From positions 124,001 to 188,000 of the forward strand of contig JALONL010000003.1 in the NCBI GenBank assembly GCA_025454955.1: DNA of 64,000 bases, given 5' to 3'. This DNA is from Bacteroidia bacterium. Its GTDB lineage: Bacteria > Bacteroidota > Bacteroidia > Palsa-965. Below the pieces are notes generated by a model that searched no databases, was not told where the DNA came from, and saw only the letters and a program-made list of their open reading frames with translations. Within the stretch, counting starts at the first letter, position 1; each line of letters starts with the position of its first letter. Below, piece after piece: positions 16,913 through 24,427 of this stretch. Position numbers and translations under genes: made by a program.

Positions 16913-17836
16913 CTAAACTAAAGCATCCTGCCGCAAACTACATTCGCCATCGGCCACTTCCAGCTTCGTTACCACTCCCAGCCGCAGCGCCATATTGCGG
17001 CTTTCGTGCCCGGCCGGAAAGCCGAAGGCCACCGGATAATCATACTCACGCACCGCATCGAAAATTATTTCTTCGGCCGTTTTGCCAAAAGGCACAGCAT
17101 TATCTTTCATATCGCTCATGCCGCCCACAAGCAGTCCGGCCAGCCCGCTCAGGTGCCCGGCGCGTTTCAGGCTCAGCATCATGCGGTCTATGTGGTAGAG
17201 ATACTCGTCAAGATCCTCGATATAAAGTATTTTGCCCCTTGTGTTCACGGCCGATGCACTTCCGTTGAGCGCATACAGCAGCGAAAGGTTGCCGCCGGTG
17301 AGTATGCCTTCCGCAATGCCTGTTCGGTTGGGCGCGGCCGTGGTGTTTGCGGCGGTGTAGTGCAGCGTGCGTCCGCATAGCGCGTCCACCAGCGTGCGCA
17401 CCGACTCTGCGTCTTTGCCAAAGTTGATGGGCATGGTGCAATGCAGCGTGGCGTGGCCAAGCGTGTGCAGGTGGCTGTGCAGCACGGTTACATCGCTGAA
17501 ACCGGCTATCCATTTCGGATGTGGCTCAAGTGCGGCAAAGTCGAGACTGTCCACAATACGCAGTGTGCCGTAGCCGCCGCGTGCGCTGAGTATGCATTGC
17601 ACATCGGCTGCATTTATCCAGTGCTGCAAATCGGCGGTGCGTGCGGCATCGCTGCCCGAGAACTGGTTTTCGGCGCCAAACAAGGCTTCGTTATACACTA
17701 CTCGAAAGCCGAAACCACGCAGCATTTCGGCTGCAGGCTCCAGTTCTTCGCGGGCAATTTTGCGGGCAGGTGCGGCTATGGCAATGGTATCGCCGGGTTT
17801 CAGAAAAGGCGGTATCCGTTTCGGATTCAACTCCAT
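16913..17836 (-). CDS. S66 peptidase (LD-carboxypeptidase / MccF-like)
   Basis: Serine hydrolase that removes the terminal D-Ala from muropeptide tetrapeptides or cleaves related peptide-nucleotides. The 308-residue length fits the family. It begins PPFLKPGDTIAIAAPAR. The segment ILSARGGYGTLRIVD is typical, the nucleophile Ser lies in GFSDVTVLH, and Glu and His of the triad are in YIEDLDEYLYHIDRM and PAGHESRNMALRLG. There is no signal peptide, so it acts in the cytoplasm, as expected for peptidoglycan recycling. The ATG at 17836 is preferred to an upstream start at 17875. It lies 45 nt after phhA on the same strand and may be co-transcribed with it. Confidence 0.88.
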   Translation of the reverse strand: MELNPKRIPPFLKPGDTIAIAAPARKIAREELEPAAEMLRGFGFRVVYNEALFGAENQFSGSDAARTADLQHWINAADVQCILSARGGYGTLRIVDSLDFAALEPHPKWIAGFSDVTVLHSHLHTLGHATLHCTMPINFGKDAESVRTLVDALCGRTLHYTAANTTAAPNRTGIAEGILTGGNLSLLYALNGSASAVNTRGKILYIEDLDEYLYHIDRMMLSLKRAGHLSGLAGLLVGGMSDMKDNAVPFGKTAEEIIFDAVREYDYPVAFGFPAGHESRNMALRLGVVTKLEVADGECSLRQDALV

Positions 17837-17881
17837 ACTTTTTACGTAAAGCTGATTGATCCGAAAAGTAGGCACAAATCT

Positions 17882-18697
17882 TCAACCTGCAATCTCAGCC
17901 TCCGGTGCCGCCATTTCCACACTGCCTTTCTGCTCGTGCAGCCGCAAACTTTCCCTTGCAATTTTGCCCGCAGCCACATCCTGCAAAAATGCTTCCGTTT
18001 CAGCGAGGCATTCCCACAATTGCGGCCAGCTTTCGAGCACGAAATAATCGGTTTGTATGGCATCGTTGCGGAAAGGCATACTCAGCACCGCACGCACCGA
18101 AAACTCGTGGCGTTTCACCTGCGCATTACTCATTACATAGTTCGTTTCGCCAAACGACGAAAGCAATCCGGCCCCGTAAATACGCACACCACCGGCTTCG
18201 CGTATCAGCCCGAATTCTATTGTAAACCAGTAAAGCCGTTCAAGCAGGGCCAATGCAGTGGCATCGTGTTTCCACCGCAGCCCAAGCTGCCCGAAACGGC
18301 AGGCAAAATCGGCATACTCCTCGTGGTAAAACAGCGGAATGTGCCCGAAAATATCATGAAACATATCGGGCTCTTCGAGGTAATCGAGCTGATGACGCTG
18401 TCGCAGCCAGGTTGACGAACAAAACCGCCGCGAGGCAAGGAGTTCCATAAAATCAGTAACCGGGATTATACCCTTCACTACTTCCACTTCCCAGCTCGTG
18501 GCAGCACGCAGGTGCGGACTTAGTACCGAAAAATCGGGCACTTCACCGGCTTTCAGGGCCGAGCGGTTCATGCAGTCAAGATACTCGTGGCAGGCCTTGT
18601 CCTGCAGCGAAGCCAGTTGGCGTGTAAACAGAATTTCCCATACTTCGTGGTCGTCGCGGGTGTAGCGGTTCCAGTGCTGAATCATTTTACTTTTCAT
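17882..18697 (-). CDS. phhA: Phenylalanine 4-monooxygenase (phenylalanine hydroxylase)
   Basis: Converts phenylalanine to tyrosine with O2 and a tetrahydropterin, using non-haem iron. The 271-residue protein consists of the catalytic domain alone, as usual in bacteria. Iron ligands are H114 and H119 in DMFHDIFGHIPLF and E161 in FTIEFGLI. The motif YGAGLLSSFGE near residue 175 lines the active site. The ATG at 18697 (MKSKMIQHW) or the one at 18685 could be the start; neither has a clear ribosome site. The upstream leader holds a Tyr-rich mini-gene and a terminator (18747-18848), so expression is probably set by charged tRNA-Tyr. The gene is divergent from metG. Confidence 0.92.
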   Translation of the reverse strand: MKSKMIQHWNRYTRDDHEVWEILFTRQLASLQDKACHEYLDCMNRSALKAGEVPDFSVLSPHLRAATSWEVEVVKGIIPVTDFMELLASRRFCSSTWLRQRHQLDYLEEPDMFHDIFGHIPLFYHEEYADFACRFGQLGLRWKHDATALALLERLYWFTIEFGLIREAGGVRIYGAGLLSSFGETNYVMSNAQVKRHEFSVRAVLSMPFRNDAIQTDYFVLESWPQLWECLAETEAFLQDVAAGKIARESLRLHEQKGSVEMAAPEAEIAG

Positions 18698-18746
18698 TTT
18701 TTGGTTGATGATTGATTGGAAACACCCGGCAGAAAGGCAAAAAAAT

Positions 18747-18769
18747 AACCCGGCCTTTCGAACCGGGTT
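18747..18769 (-). terminator. Attenuator terminator in the phhA leader
   Basis: Minus-strand arms AACCCGG (18769-18763) and CCGGGTT (18753-18747) with a 9-nt loop, then A and seven T (18745-18739). It lies 49 nt before the phhA start, inside the transcript and not after a gene, as expected of an attenuator. Its left arm can instead pair with the leader segment 18807-18798 (CGAACCCGGT), nine base pairs with one mismatch. Confidence 0.75.
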
Positions 18770-18791
18770 GTGATTGAATATAGATAAACTA

Positions 18792-18848
18792 TTACACACC
18801 GGGTTCGGGAACCTGGTAGTAATAATATGAGTTAGCGGCAGTGAGCAT
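18792..18848 (-). CDS. Leader peptide with four consecutive Tyr codons, upstream of phhA
   Basis: The open frame reads MLTAANSYYYYQVPEPGV and stops with TAA at 18794-18792. The Tyr codons are TAT TAT TAC TAC (18827-18816). Directly after them lies a hairpin: segment A 18816-18810 pairs with segment B 18805-18799 (six pairs, one mismatch). B can also pair with C (18767-18759), and C with D (18753-18747), the terminator. A ribosome stalled at the Tyr codons would cover A, free B to pair with C and stop terminator formation; a ribosome reaching the stop codon would cover B and let C:D form. Translation would begin within ~5 nt of the promoter box, so the message may be leaderless. Evidence is sequence architecture only. 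Confidence 0.7.
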   Translation of the reverse strand: MLTAANSYYYYQVPEPGV

Positions 18849-18852
18849 GCGG

Positions 18853-18883
18853 TAAATATAGAGGCATTTTATGATTAACGCAA
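18853..18883 (-). promoter_or_regulatory. Candidate promoter of the phhA leader
   Basis: On the minus strand TTG (18883-18881), then 20 nt, then TATATTTA (18860-18853). This matches the Bacteroidota layout TTG-N~20-TAnnTTTG with the last base differing. It would place the transcription start at or just before the leader-peptide ATG. Confidence 0.55.
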
Positions 18884-18941
18884 AATCAGTACTATTATTT
18901 TTACCGCATTGCCTGTTAATTCAGGCATTTCGGCAATTCCT

Positions 18942-18949
18942 TATCTTTG
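18942..18949 (+). promoter_or_regulatory. Candidate -7 element of metG
   Basis: TATCTTTG, a perfect TAnnTTTG, 33 nt before the metG ATG. An inverted repeat GCCTG/CAGGC lies just upstream (18911-18926), between the divergent phhA-leader and metG promoters, and could be a regulator site. Confidence 0.5.
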
Positions 18950-18982
18950 TCGGCTATATCCTCCGATATTTATACGCAGCTT

Positions 18983-21127
18983 ATGTCTCAACCCAAACGA
19001 TATACCGTAACTGCCGCACTCATTTATGCCAACGGGCCCATTCACATCGGGCACCTGGCCGGCTGTTATCTTCCTTCCGATATTTATGTGCGCTACCTTC
19101 GCCTGAAAGGCGAAGACGTGCTTTTTGTAAGCGGCACCGACGAGCACGGTGTGCCCATTATGATTCGCGGTTTCATGGAAAAGAAATCGCCGCAGGAAGT
19201 GGTCGATCATTACTATGAGGTAATTGATAAATCGTTCAAGGATTTCGGAATCGAATTCGATATTTATTCGCGCACCAGCAAACCGGTGCATCACCAGTTT
19301 TCGTCCGAATTTTTTACCACACTTTACAATAAAGGTTATTTCACCGAAAAACTTACCGAACAGAATTACGACGAAACCGCCAAGATGTTTCTCGTTGACC
19401 GGTTCATTGTGGGCACCTGTCCGCATTGCGCCAATCCCAAAGCTTACGGCGATCAGTGCGAGAAATGCGGTTCCGACCTCAGTCCCGACGAACTCATCAA
19501 TCCGCACTCGGCCCTTTCGGGCACGCCGCCGGTGAAAAAAGAAACCACCAACTGGTTTCTTCCGCTCGATCAGATGCAGCCTCAGTTGGAAACATACATC
19601 GGCAAGCATACCGAGTGGAAAACCAATGTAGGCGGGCAATGCCGCGGCTGGCTCAAGCAGGGCCTGCATCCCCGCGCCATGACGCGCGACCTGAACTGGG
19701 GCGTACCCGTTCCGCTGCCCAATGCCCAGGGCAAAGTAATGTATGTGTGGTTTGATGCGCCCATCGGTTATATTACCGCATCCAAAGAATGGTTTGAACA
19801 GCCCGAAACGCGCAAGACACTCAGCTACGGCGGCCGTCCGCTGGGCAACTCGTGGGAACCTTACTGGAAAGATGCCGATACCAAACTCGTTCACTTCATC
19901 GGCAAAGACAATATCGTTTTTCACTGCCTCATTTTCCCCGCCATGCTCATGGCGCACGAAGGCTACGTGCTGCCCGACAGTGTACCCGCCAACGAATTCC
20001 TCAATCTCGAAGGCGATAAAATTTCCACCTCGCGCAACTGGGCCATCTGGCTGCACGAGTACCTCGATGAAATGCCGGGCAAGCAGGACGAACTCCGCTA
20101 CGTGCTCACCGCCACCAGTCCCGAAACCAGCGACAGCGATTTCACCTGGGCCGACTACGAAGCGCGTGTAAACAACGAGCTCACCGCCGTGTTCAGCAAT
20201 TTCGTGCATCGTACCATGGTGCTCACGCACAAGAACTACGCCGGCAAAGTACCTGCTGCCGAAAAATACACACGCGAAGATTTACTCCTGCTCGAAGAAA
20301 TTGCCCGTTTCCCTTCGCGCATCGGCGCAGCCATCGAAAACTATCGTTTCCGCGAAGCACAGCAGGAAGTAATGGCGCTGGCAAGGCTCGGCAATAAATA
20401 CCTTTCCGACAACGAGCCGTGGAAAAATCCCGATCCCGAGCGCGTAAAAACAATACTCAATGTATCGTTGCAGGTATGCGCCTCGCTGAGCATTCTCTGC
20501 CAGCCTTTTCTGCCCTTTACTTCCGAAAAACTGCGCCGCATGTTAAACATCGGTGCCATGAATTGGAACAACGCGCTCAGCACCAACCTGCTTGCCGCAG
20601 GGCATCAGCTTAACGAGCCGGTAATGCTGTTTGCCAAAGTAGATCCGGCACTGCTGAAAAACCAGCTTGCCAAACTCGATGTGATTCGCAAAGAGCTGGA
20701 AGAAAAACGCAAAGCGGAAGATGCCGCACAACAGGCCCGCGAGAAAGGAAGTACCGCCGCGCCCGCTGCTGCTATTAAAGATATTGAACCCGCCAAAGCC
20801 GAAACCACTTTCGATGCGTTTTCGCAAATGGACATACGCATCGGCACCATCACCGCCGCCGAGCGTGTGCCCAAAAGTGATAAGTTGCTTAAACTTACTG
20901 TGGACACCGGCCTTGACACACGTACTGTGCTTTCGGGTATTGCCAAATTTTTTGCGCCTGAGAATATCATTGGTCAGCAGGTAACTATTCTGGTTAATCT
21001 TGCGCCGCGTAAAATGATGGGGGTGGAATCGCAGGGAATGATTCTTATGGCGGAGAATAGTGCGGGGGAGTTGAGTTTTGTGGTGCCGGGGACGGGTAAT
21101 GTAAATAATGGTAGTACTGTGAGGTAG
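18983..21127 (+). CDS. metG: Methionyl-tRNA synthetase with C-terminal tRNA-binding domain
   Basis: Charges tRNA-Met; essential. The 714-residue protein has the class I HIGH-type motif in YANGPIHIGHLAG (near residue 20), a zinc knuckle of two CxxC pairs (CPHCANPKAYGDQCEKC), and the KMSKS-equivalent loop written as KISTS in EGDKISTSRNW. An anticodon-binding helical domain follows. A charged linker rich in Ala, Glu and Lys (~560-600) leads to an EMAP/OB-fold tRNA-binding domain (from FDAFSQMDIRIGTI to the end). The frame is open upstream to 18947, but ATG 18983 (MSQPKRYTVTAA) fits the family. It ends in a repeat-rich gap. Confidence 0.96.
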   Translation: MSQPKRYTVTAALIYANGPIHIGHLAGCYLPSDIYVRYLRLKGEDVLFVSGTDEHGVPIMIRGFMEKKSPQEVVDHYYEVIDKSFKDFGIEFDIYSRTSKPVHHQFSSEFFTTLYNKGYFTEKLTEQNYDETAKMFLVDRFIVGTCPHCANPKAYGDQCEKCGSDLSPDELINPHSALSGTPPVKKETTNWFLPLDQMQPQLETYIGKHTEWKTNVGGQCRGWLKQGLHPRAMTRDLNWGVPVPLPNAQGKVMYVWFDAPIGYITASKEWFEQPETRKTLSYGGRPLGNSWEPYWKDADTKLVHFIGKDNIVFHCLIFPAMLMAHEGYVLPDSVPANEFLNLEGDKISTSRNWAIWLHEYLDEMPGKQDELRYVLTATSPETSDSDFTWADYEARVNNELTAVFSNFVHRTMVLTHKNYAGKVPAAEKYTREDLLLLEEIARFPSRIGAAIENYRFREAQQEVMALARLGNKYLSDNEPWKNPDPERVKTILNVSLQVCASLSILCQPFLPFTSEKLRRMLNIGAMNWNNALSTNLLAAGHQLNEPVMLFAKVDPALLKNQLAKLDVIRKELEEKRKAEDAAQQAREKGSTAAPAAAIKDIEPAKAETTFDAFSQMDIRIGTITAAERVPKSDKLLKLTVDTGLDTRTVLSGIAKFFAPENIIGQQVTILVNLAPRKMMGVESQGMILMAENSAGELSFVVPGTGNVNNGSTVR

Positions 21128-21133
21128 CATCAC

Positions 21134-21157
21134 CTTCCTTCGACTCCGCTCAGGAAG
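21134..21157. repeat. Dispersed palindromic element, copy 1
   Basis: Arms CTTCCT (21134-21139) and AGGAAG (21152-21157) around TCGACTCCGCTC. The core CCTTCGAC..GCTCAGG matches, in reverse orientation, the two elements at 21443-21466 and 21507-21537. The 26-bp tandem array starts from its right arm. Confidence 0.6.
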
Positions 21158-21382
21158 ACGATGCAGCATGGTTGCTCAGGAAGACGATGCAGCATGTTTG
21201 CTCAGGAAGACGATGCAGCGTTGTTGCTCAGGAAGACGATGCAGCATGGTTGCTCAGGAAGACGATGCAGTATGGTTGCTCAGGAAGACGATGCAGCAGG
21301 TTGCTCAGGAAGACCATGCAGCATGGTTGCTCAAGAAGACCATGCAGCATGGTTGCTCAGGAAGACGATGCAGCGTTTTTGT
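21151..21382 (+). repeat. 26-bp tandem repeat array, about nine copies
   Basis: Each unit begins CAGGAAGACGATGCAGCA and ends in a GTTGCT-like tail. Unit starts are at 21151, 21177, 21203, 21229, 21255, 21281, 21306, 21332 and 21358; the sixth unit is 25 nt. Units differ by a few substitutions (for example GACC for GACG in units 7 and 8). Because 26 is not a multiple of 3, all three plus-strand frames stay open and spell the same rotating peptide, so the open frames here are not evidence of a gene. There is no spacer between units. Confidence 0.9.
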
Positions 21383-21442
21383 ATAGGGAGGTGTTCAGGG
21401 AGAACTTTAAAAGATTGTAAACATTAATATAAATATCAGAAA

Positions 21443-21466
21443 TTGGTTCCCTGAGCTTGTCGAAGG
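21443..21466. repeat. Dispersed palindromic element, copy 2 (right arm decayed)
   Basis: TTGGTTCCCTGAGCTTGTCG then AAGG, followed by TAGCC where copy 3 has the complementary arm. The rest of 21383-21665 shows no gene. Confidence 0.55.
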
Positions 21467-21506
21467 TAGCCAACTTTGCTGAAGAGTTTGCAAATTAACA
21501 CAGGCA

Positions 21507-21537
21507 TTGGTTCCCTGAGCTTGTCGAAGGGAACCAA
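21507..21537. repeat. Dispersed palindromic element, copy 3
   Basis: Perfect 10-bp arms TTGGTTCCCT and AGGGAACCAA around GAGCTTGTCGA. It could form a stable hairpin in RNA of either strand, but no T-run follows. Same core as copies 1 and 2. Confidence 0.65.
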
Positions 21538-21640
21538 TACCAACGACATCACAACAAAATATCGCTTATCATTCCAAGCAAAACCGAATACCAGATTAAA
21601 CCAAGCAGCAAAAAAACAATAAATAAAAAACTACTCTGCC

Positions 21641-21672
21641 TCGTCATGGCGAGCGGAGCCGAGCCATGACGA
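21641..21672. repeat. Palindrome containing the deaminase start codon
   Basis: Arms TCGTCATGGC (21641-21650) and GCCATGACGA (21663-21672) with a 12-nt loop GAGCGGAGCCGA. The ATG at 21666 lies in the right arm, so the folded mRNA would hide the start codon. It resembles a dispersed repeat that has moved into the 5' end of the gene. Confidence 0.65.
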
Positions 21673-22682
21673 TACAACAATTCATCACCGCCATTCCCAA
21701 GTCCGAACTCCACCTCCACATCGAAGGCTCGTTCGAACCCGAACTCATGTTTGCCATTGCCCAGCGCAACGGTATTCAACTCAAATACAAATCGGCCGCC
21801 GAGGTGAAGGAAGCCTACAAATTCAGCAACCTTCAGGACTTTCTCGATATTTACTACGCCGGTGCAGGCGTATTGCTGCACGAGCAGGACTTTTACGACC
21901 TCACGCGCGCCTATCTGCTCAAATGCAAAGAGCAGAATGTGGTACACACCGAAATTTTCTTCGACCCGCAAACACATACCGATCGGGGTGTGGCGTTTGA
22001 TACGGTCATAAACGGCATCTGGCGCGCGCTGCGTGAGGCGGAAGCGGAGTGGGGCATTACTTCGCTGCTCATCATGTCGTACCTGCGGCATCTCAGCGAA
22101 GAGTCGGCGTTTGAAACATTGCAGCATGGCCTTCGCCACAAAGACAAAATTGTGGCTGTGGGGCTTGATTCTTCGGAGAAAGGTAATCCGCCATCGAAAT
22201 TCGAGCGGGTGTTTGCGGCTTCGCGTGAGGCTGGTTTCCTTACCGTGGCACACGCCGGCGAAGAAGGTCCCTCCGAATACATTCACGAAGCATTAAACCT
22301 GCTGCACGTTTCGCGCATCGACCACGGCAACCGCTGCCTCGACGATGAAAGCCTCGTGCAGCGCCTGGTGGAAATGAAAATGCCGCTCACGCTTTGTCCG
22401 CTTTCCAATGTGGCCTTGCGCGTTATTCAGGGCATGGAAGAGCATCCTGTAAAACGCATGCTCGATCTCGGCCTCCGCGCCACCATTCACTCCGACGATC
22501 CCGCGTATTTCGGCGGCTACATGAACGAGAATTACCTCGAAACCGCCCGCGCACTGCATCTTACCAAAGAAGACGTGCTGCAGCTTGTGGTTAACTCGTT
22601 TGAAGCCGGTTTCGACAGTGCCGCGCAGAAAGCCAAGAACATTGCCGCCGCCCGTGCATTTTACGAAGCGCACAAGGACTGA
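21666..22682 (+). CDS. Adenosine/adenine deaminase
   Basis: Zinc-dependent purine deaminase of 338 residues in the TIM-barrel amidohydrolase superfamily. Metal ligands are H16 and H18 (SELHLHIEGS), the later His in TVAHAGEEGP and the Asp pair in IHSDDPAYFGGY. The SDDPAYFGGY form, rather than the TDDP form of classic adenosine deaminase, is typical of adenine deaminases of this family (adenine to hypoxanthine), so adenine is the likelier substrate. The first in-frame ATG lies inside a palindrome, which may lower or regulate translation. A tRNA gene follows after 42 nt on the same strand. Confidence 0.88.
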   Translation: MTIQQFITAIPKSELHLHIEGSFEPELMFAIAQRNGIQLKYKSAAEVKEAYKFSNLQDFLDIYYAGAGVLLHEQDFYDLTRAYLLKCKEQNVVHTEIFFDPQTHTDRGVAFDTVINGIWRALREAEAEWGITSLLIMSYLRHLSEESAFETLQHGLRHKDKIVAVGLDSSEKGNPPSKFERVFAASREAGFLTVAHAGEEGPSEYIHEALNLLHVSRIDHGNRCLDDESLVQRLVEMKMPLTLCPLSNVALRVIQGMEEHPVKRMLDLGLRATIHSDDPAYFGGYMNENYLETARALHLTKEDVLQLVVNSFEAGFDSAAQKAKNIAAARAFYEAHKD

Positions 22683-22724
22683 TGCTGTTTTTTTGATTCA
22701 ATCAGTTACCTTTGCAACCACATT

Positions 22725-22796
22725 GGCCCCGTAGTTCAATGGATAGAATAGAAGTTTCCTAAACTTTTGATACAAGTTCGATTCTTGTCGGGGCTA
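22725..22796 (+). tRNA. tRNA-Arg (anticodon CCT)
   Basis: Cloverleaf: acceptor GGCCCCG with CGGGGCT (a G-T wobble at the first pair), D-arm GTTC/GAAT-type, anticodon stem GAAGT/ACTTT with loop TTCCTAA (anticodon CCT, reads AGG), and T-arm ACAAG-TTCGATT-CTTGT. Discriminator A at 22796. The 3' CCA is not encoded, as usual in many Bacteroidota. A terminator follows at 22806. Confidence 0.92.
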
Positions 22797-22805
22797 CACA
22801 TAAAT

Positions 22806-22841
22806 AAAAGCCGGATTTTCGTTTCAGAAAATCCGGCTTTT
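22806..22841. terminator. Bidirectional terminator between tRNA-Arg and the lipoprotein gene
   Basis: Perfect 15-bp arms (AAAAGCCGGATTTTC / GAAAATCCGGCTTTT) with a 6-nt loop, A-rich before and T-rich after, serving the tRNA on the plus strand and the gene ending at 22862 on the minus strand. Confidence 0.9.
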
Positions 22842-22861
22842 GTATTTATTGCTGTGCAAAA

Positions 22862-24271
22862 CTACTTCGTTGGCGGTGTTCCTGCCACATTTCTTGTTAC
22901 GGTTACCTTAAATACTTTGTTGGATGCCGAAGAATTGCTCTGGCCATTATTATCCGGCGCGCTGGCAATGATTCCGCCAAACACATAACCAATTACCAAA
23001 GGCTGATTGGCAGGCAGTGCATCAAAATCAACAATGCCGTAGGTGGCATTGTACAGCGGGGCATTGGGTGCCAGGATAAAATCACTTTCAGCACCATAAT
23101 ATTTATTGTCGCTGGCAGTCATCAGTGCCGCGTCGGTGGTATATGTGGTGGTGTTTGTTTGAAGATCGCGGCTAATGGTCATTACTTTTTTGGTGAAACT
23201 GGCCTGACTGGTATCTGCCGCATTTTCTACTATGCCGCCGAAAATAGTAGTGTACATTTTTTTCGATGTTTTGCTGTACAGACCCAGATTTGCTGCTGCA
23301 TAGTTGTTGCTGTACTGGTGTGAAGTATCCACGGCATAGGTGGCATTTTGTCCGTTTACGGTGATGTATATCGGATGTGTGAACGGATAGCCCGGGCCAA
23401 AAGTAAATACACCGCCATATATCGATATTCCGGGCATTTCGTTGGTTTGAATGCCTGGAGAAACCACCAGATCGCGGCGGCGGAATTGTGTGGTGCTATC
23501 AGGCAAACCGTCGGTGATGGTTTGGTAGCTGGCGGTGTTGAGGCTTATGCTTGAGGCCGTTTGTGTAATGGTGAATGAATGTACGGCATCAAGATAAGTT
23601 TGCAGTCCGGGCGGCGGCGTACCGGCATTGTAACCTCCCTGGTATCTTTGACCCACACAGAGGTAAAAACGTCCGTTTATTTTAAACATTTCGCCGCCGG
23701 TGGCACATACAAAGTTATCGGGTGCGGCATATACTACTGAACTGCGCAGTTGCGCACCGCTGTGACTTTTCACCGCAGCCACCATTTGCGATACAATTAC
23801 ACGCGAAAAAGTACTGTCGGTGATAAACGTACTGTCGTTGGGCGAGGTGAAAGTAGCCCCATAACCGCCGCAGAGGTAAAGCGAATCGCCATCCTGCGTG
23901 TGCTGGATATTGGTAAACGAAAATTGGTCTTTGAGCGCAACAGGCAAACTGTCCACGCTTATGCTGTCGAGCGAGTGGGTGGACAGGGTGTAGGCATAAA
24001 TCCATTTGTTGGCCTTCTTGCGCGGAAATGCCAGGTTACCATCATTGGGAAAGCCGTGAAAGCCATTGGTACGTCCGCCTATAAACAGCCACGCATCAGT
24101 GGTTTGACCAAACACAAACGACTGAAGCGGCGGAAGGTTTGGAAATTCGTCGGTTTGAGAAATGGAGTAGGAAAGAGTGGCCCCACCAAAAATGGTGTCG
24201 CTTTTGGGATTGTCTGAACAGCCCTGTATAATAAAGACAAGGGCTGACAGACAGGGGAGAAGTTTTTTCAT
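22862..24271 (-). CDS. Kelch-like lipoprotein of unknown function
   Basis: A 469-residue outer-membrane or periplasmic lipoprotein: MKKLLPCLSALVFIIQGC ends in the lipobox cysteine (C18), followed by SDNPKSD. The body repeats short beta-rich blocks such as DAWLFIGGRTNG, DSLYLCGGYGATF, GISIYGGVFTFGPG, KMYTTIFGGIVENA and LVIGYVFGGI. These look like blades of a Kelch/beta-propeller fold. No catalytic residues are recognised; carbohydrate or protein binding is possible. I start at the ATG at 24271, since the frame is open to 24331 but the lipoprotein signal begins here. Confidence 0.78.
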   Translation of the reverse strand: MKKLLPCLSALVFIIQGCSDNPKSDTIFGGATLSYSISQTDEFPNLPPLQSFVFGQTTDAWLFIGGRTNGFHGFPNDGNLAFPRKKANKWIYAYTLSTHSLDSISVDSLPVALKDQFSFTNIQHTQDGDSLYLCGGYGATFTSPNDSTFITDSTFSRVIVSQMVAAVKSHSGAQLRSSVVYAAPDNFVCATGGEMFKINGRFYLCVGQRYQGGYNAGTPPPGLQTYLDAVHSFTITQTASSISLNTASYQTITDGLPDSTTQFRRRDLVVSPGIQTNEMPGISIYGGVFTFGPGYPFTHPIYITVNGQNATYAVDTSHQYSNNYAAANLGLYSKTSKKMYTTIFGGIVENAADTSQASFTKKVMTISRDLQTNTTTYTTDAALMTASDNKYYGAESDFILAPNAPLYNATYGIVDFDALPANQPLVIGYVFGGIIASAPDNNGQSNSSASNKVFKVTVTRNVAGTPPTK

Positions 24272-24427
24272 TGTGTGCGTTTTGAGTTTATGGTTGGTAC
24301 CAAAGAACAATTTTCTCTTTCGCATACACAATCAATTTCATTGATATTTATCGACGACTGACGAAAACACGTAATTGTACCTGTTGTTCGCAGGTATTTT
24401 GTGCGGCCTTCAGTGAAGCAGTAGTGG

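Noticed and set aside
18792-18982. T-box or methionine riboswitch controlling metG
   Set aside because: No T-box sequence or SAM-type fold is visible on the plus strand; the structured region belongs to the minus-strand phhA leader.
18941-20230. Long minus-strand open frame opposite metG
   Set aside because: It is antisense to a clear methionyl-tRNA synthetase and has no recognisable protein motif; GC-biased codons on the other strand produce such shadows.
21151-21382. CRISPR array
   Set aside because: The units are joined directly with no spacer sequences, and no cas gene is near.
21161-21427. Three overlapping plus-strand open frames across the repeat array
   Set aside because: They are produced by a 26-bp unit with no stop in any frame; the same peptide rotates through the frames and there is no start or ribosome site that marks a gene.
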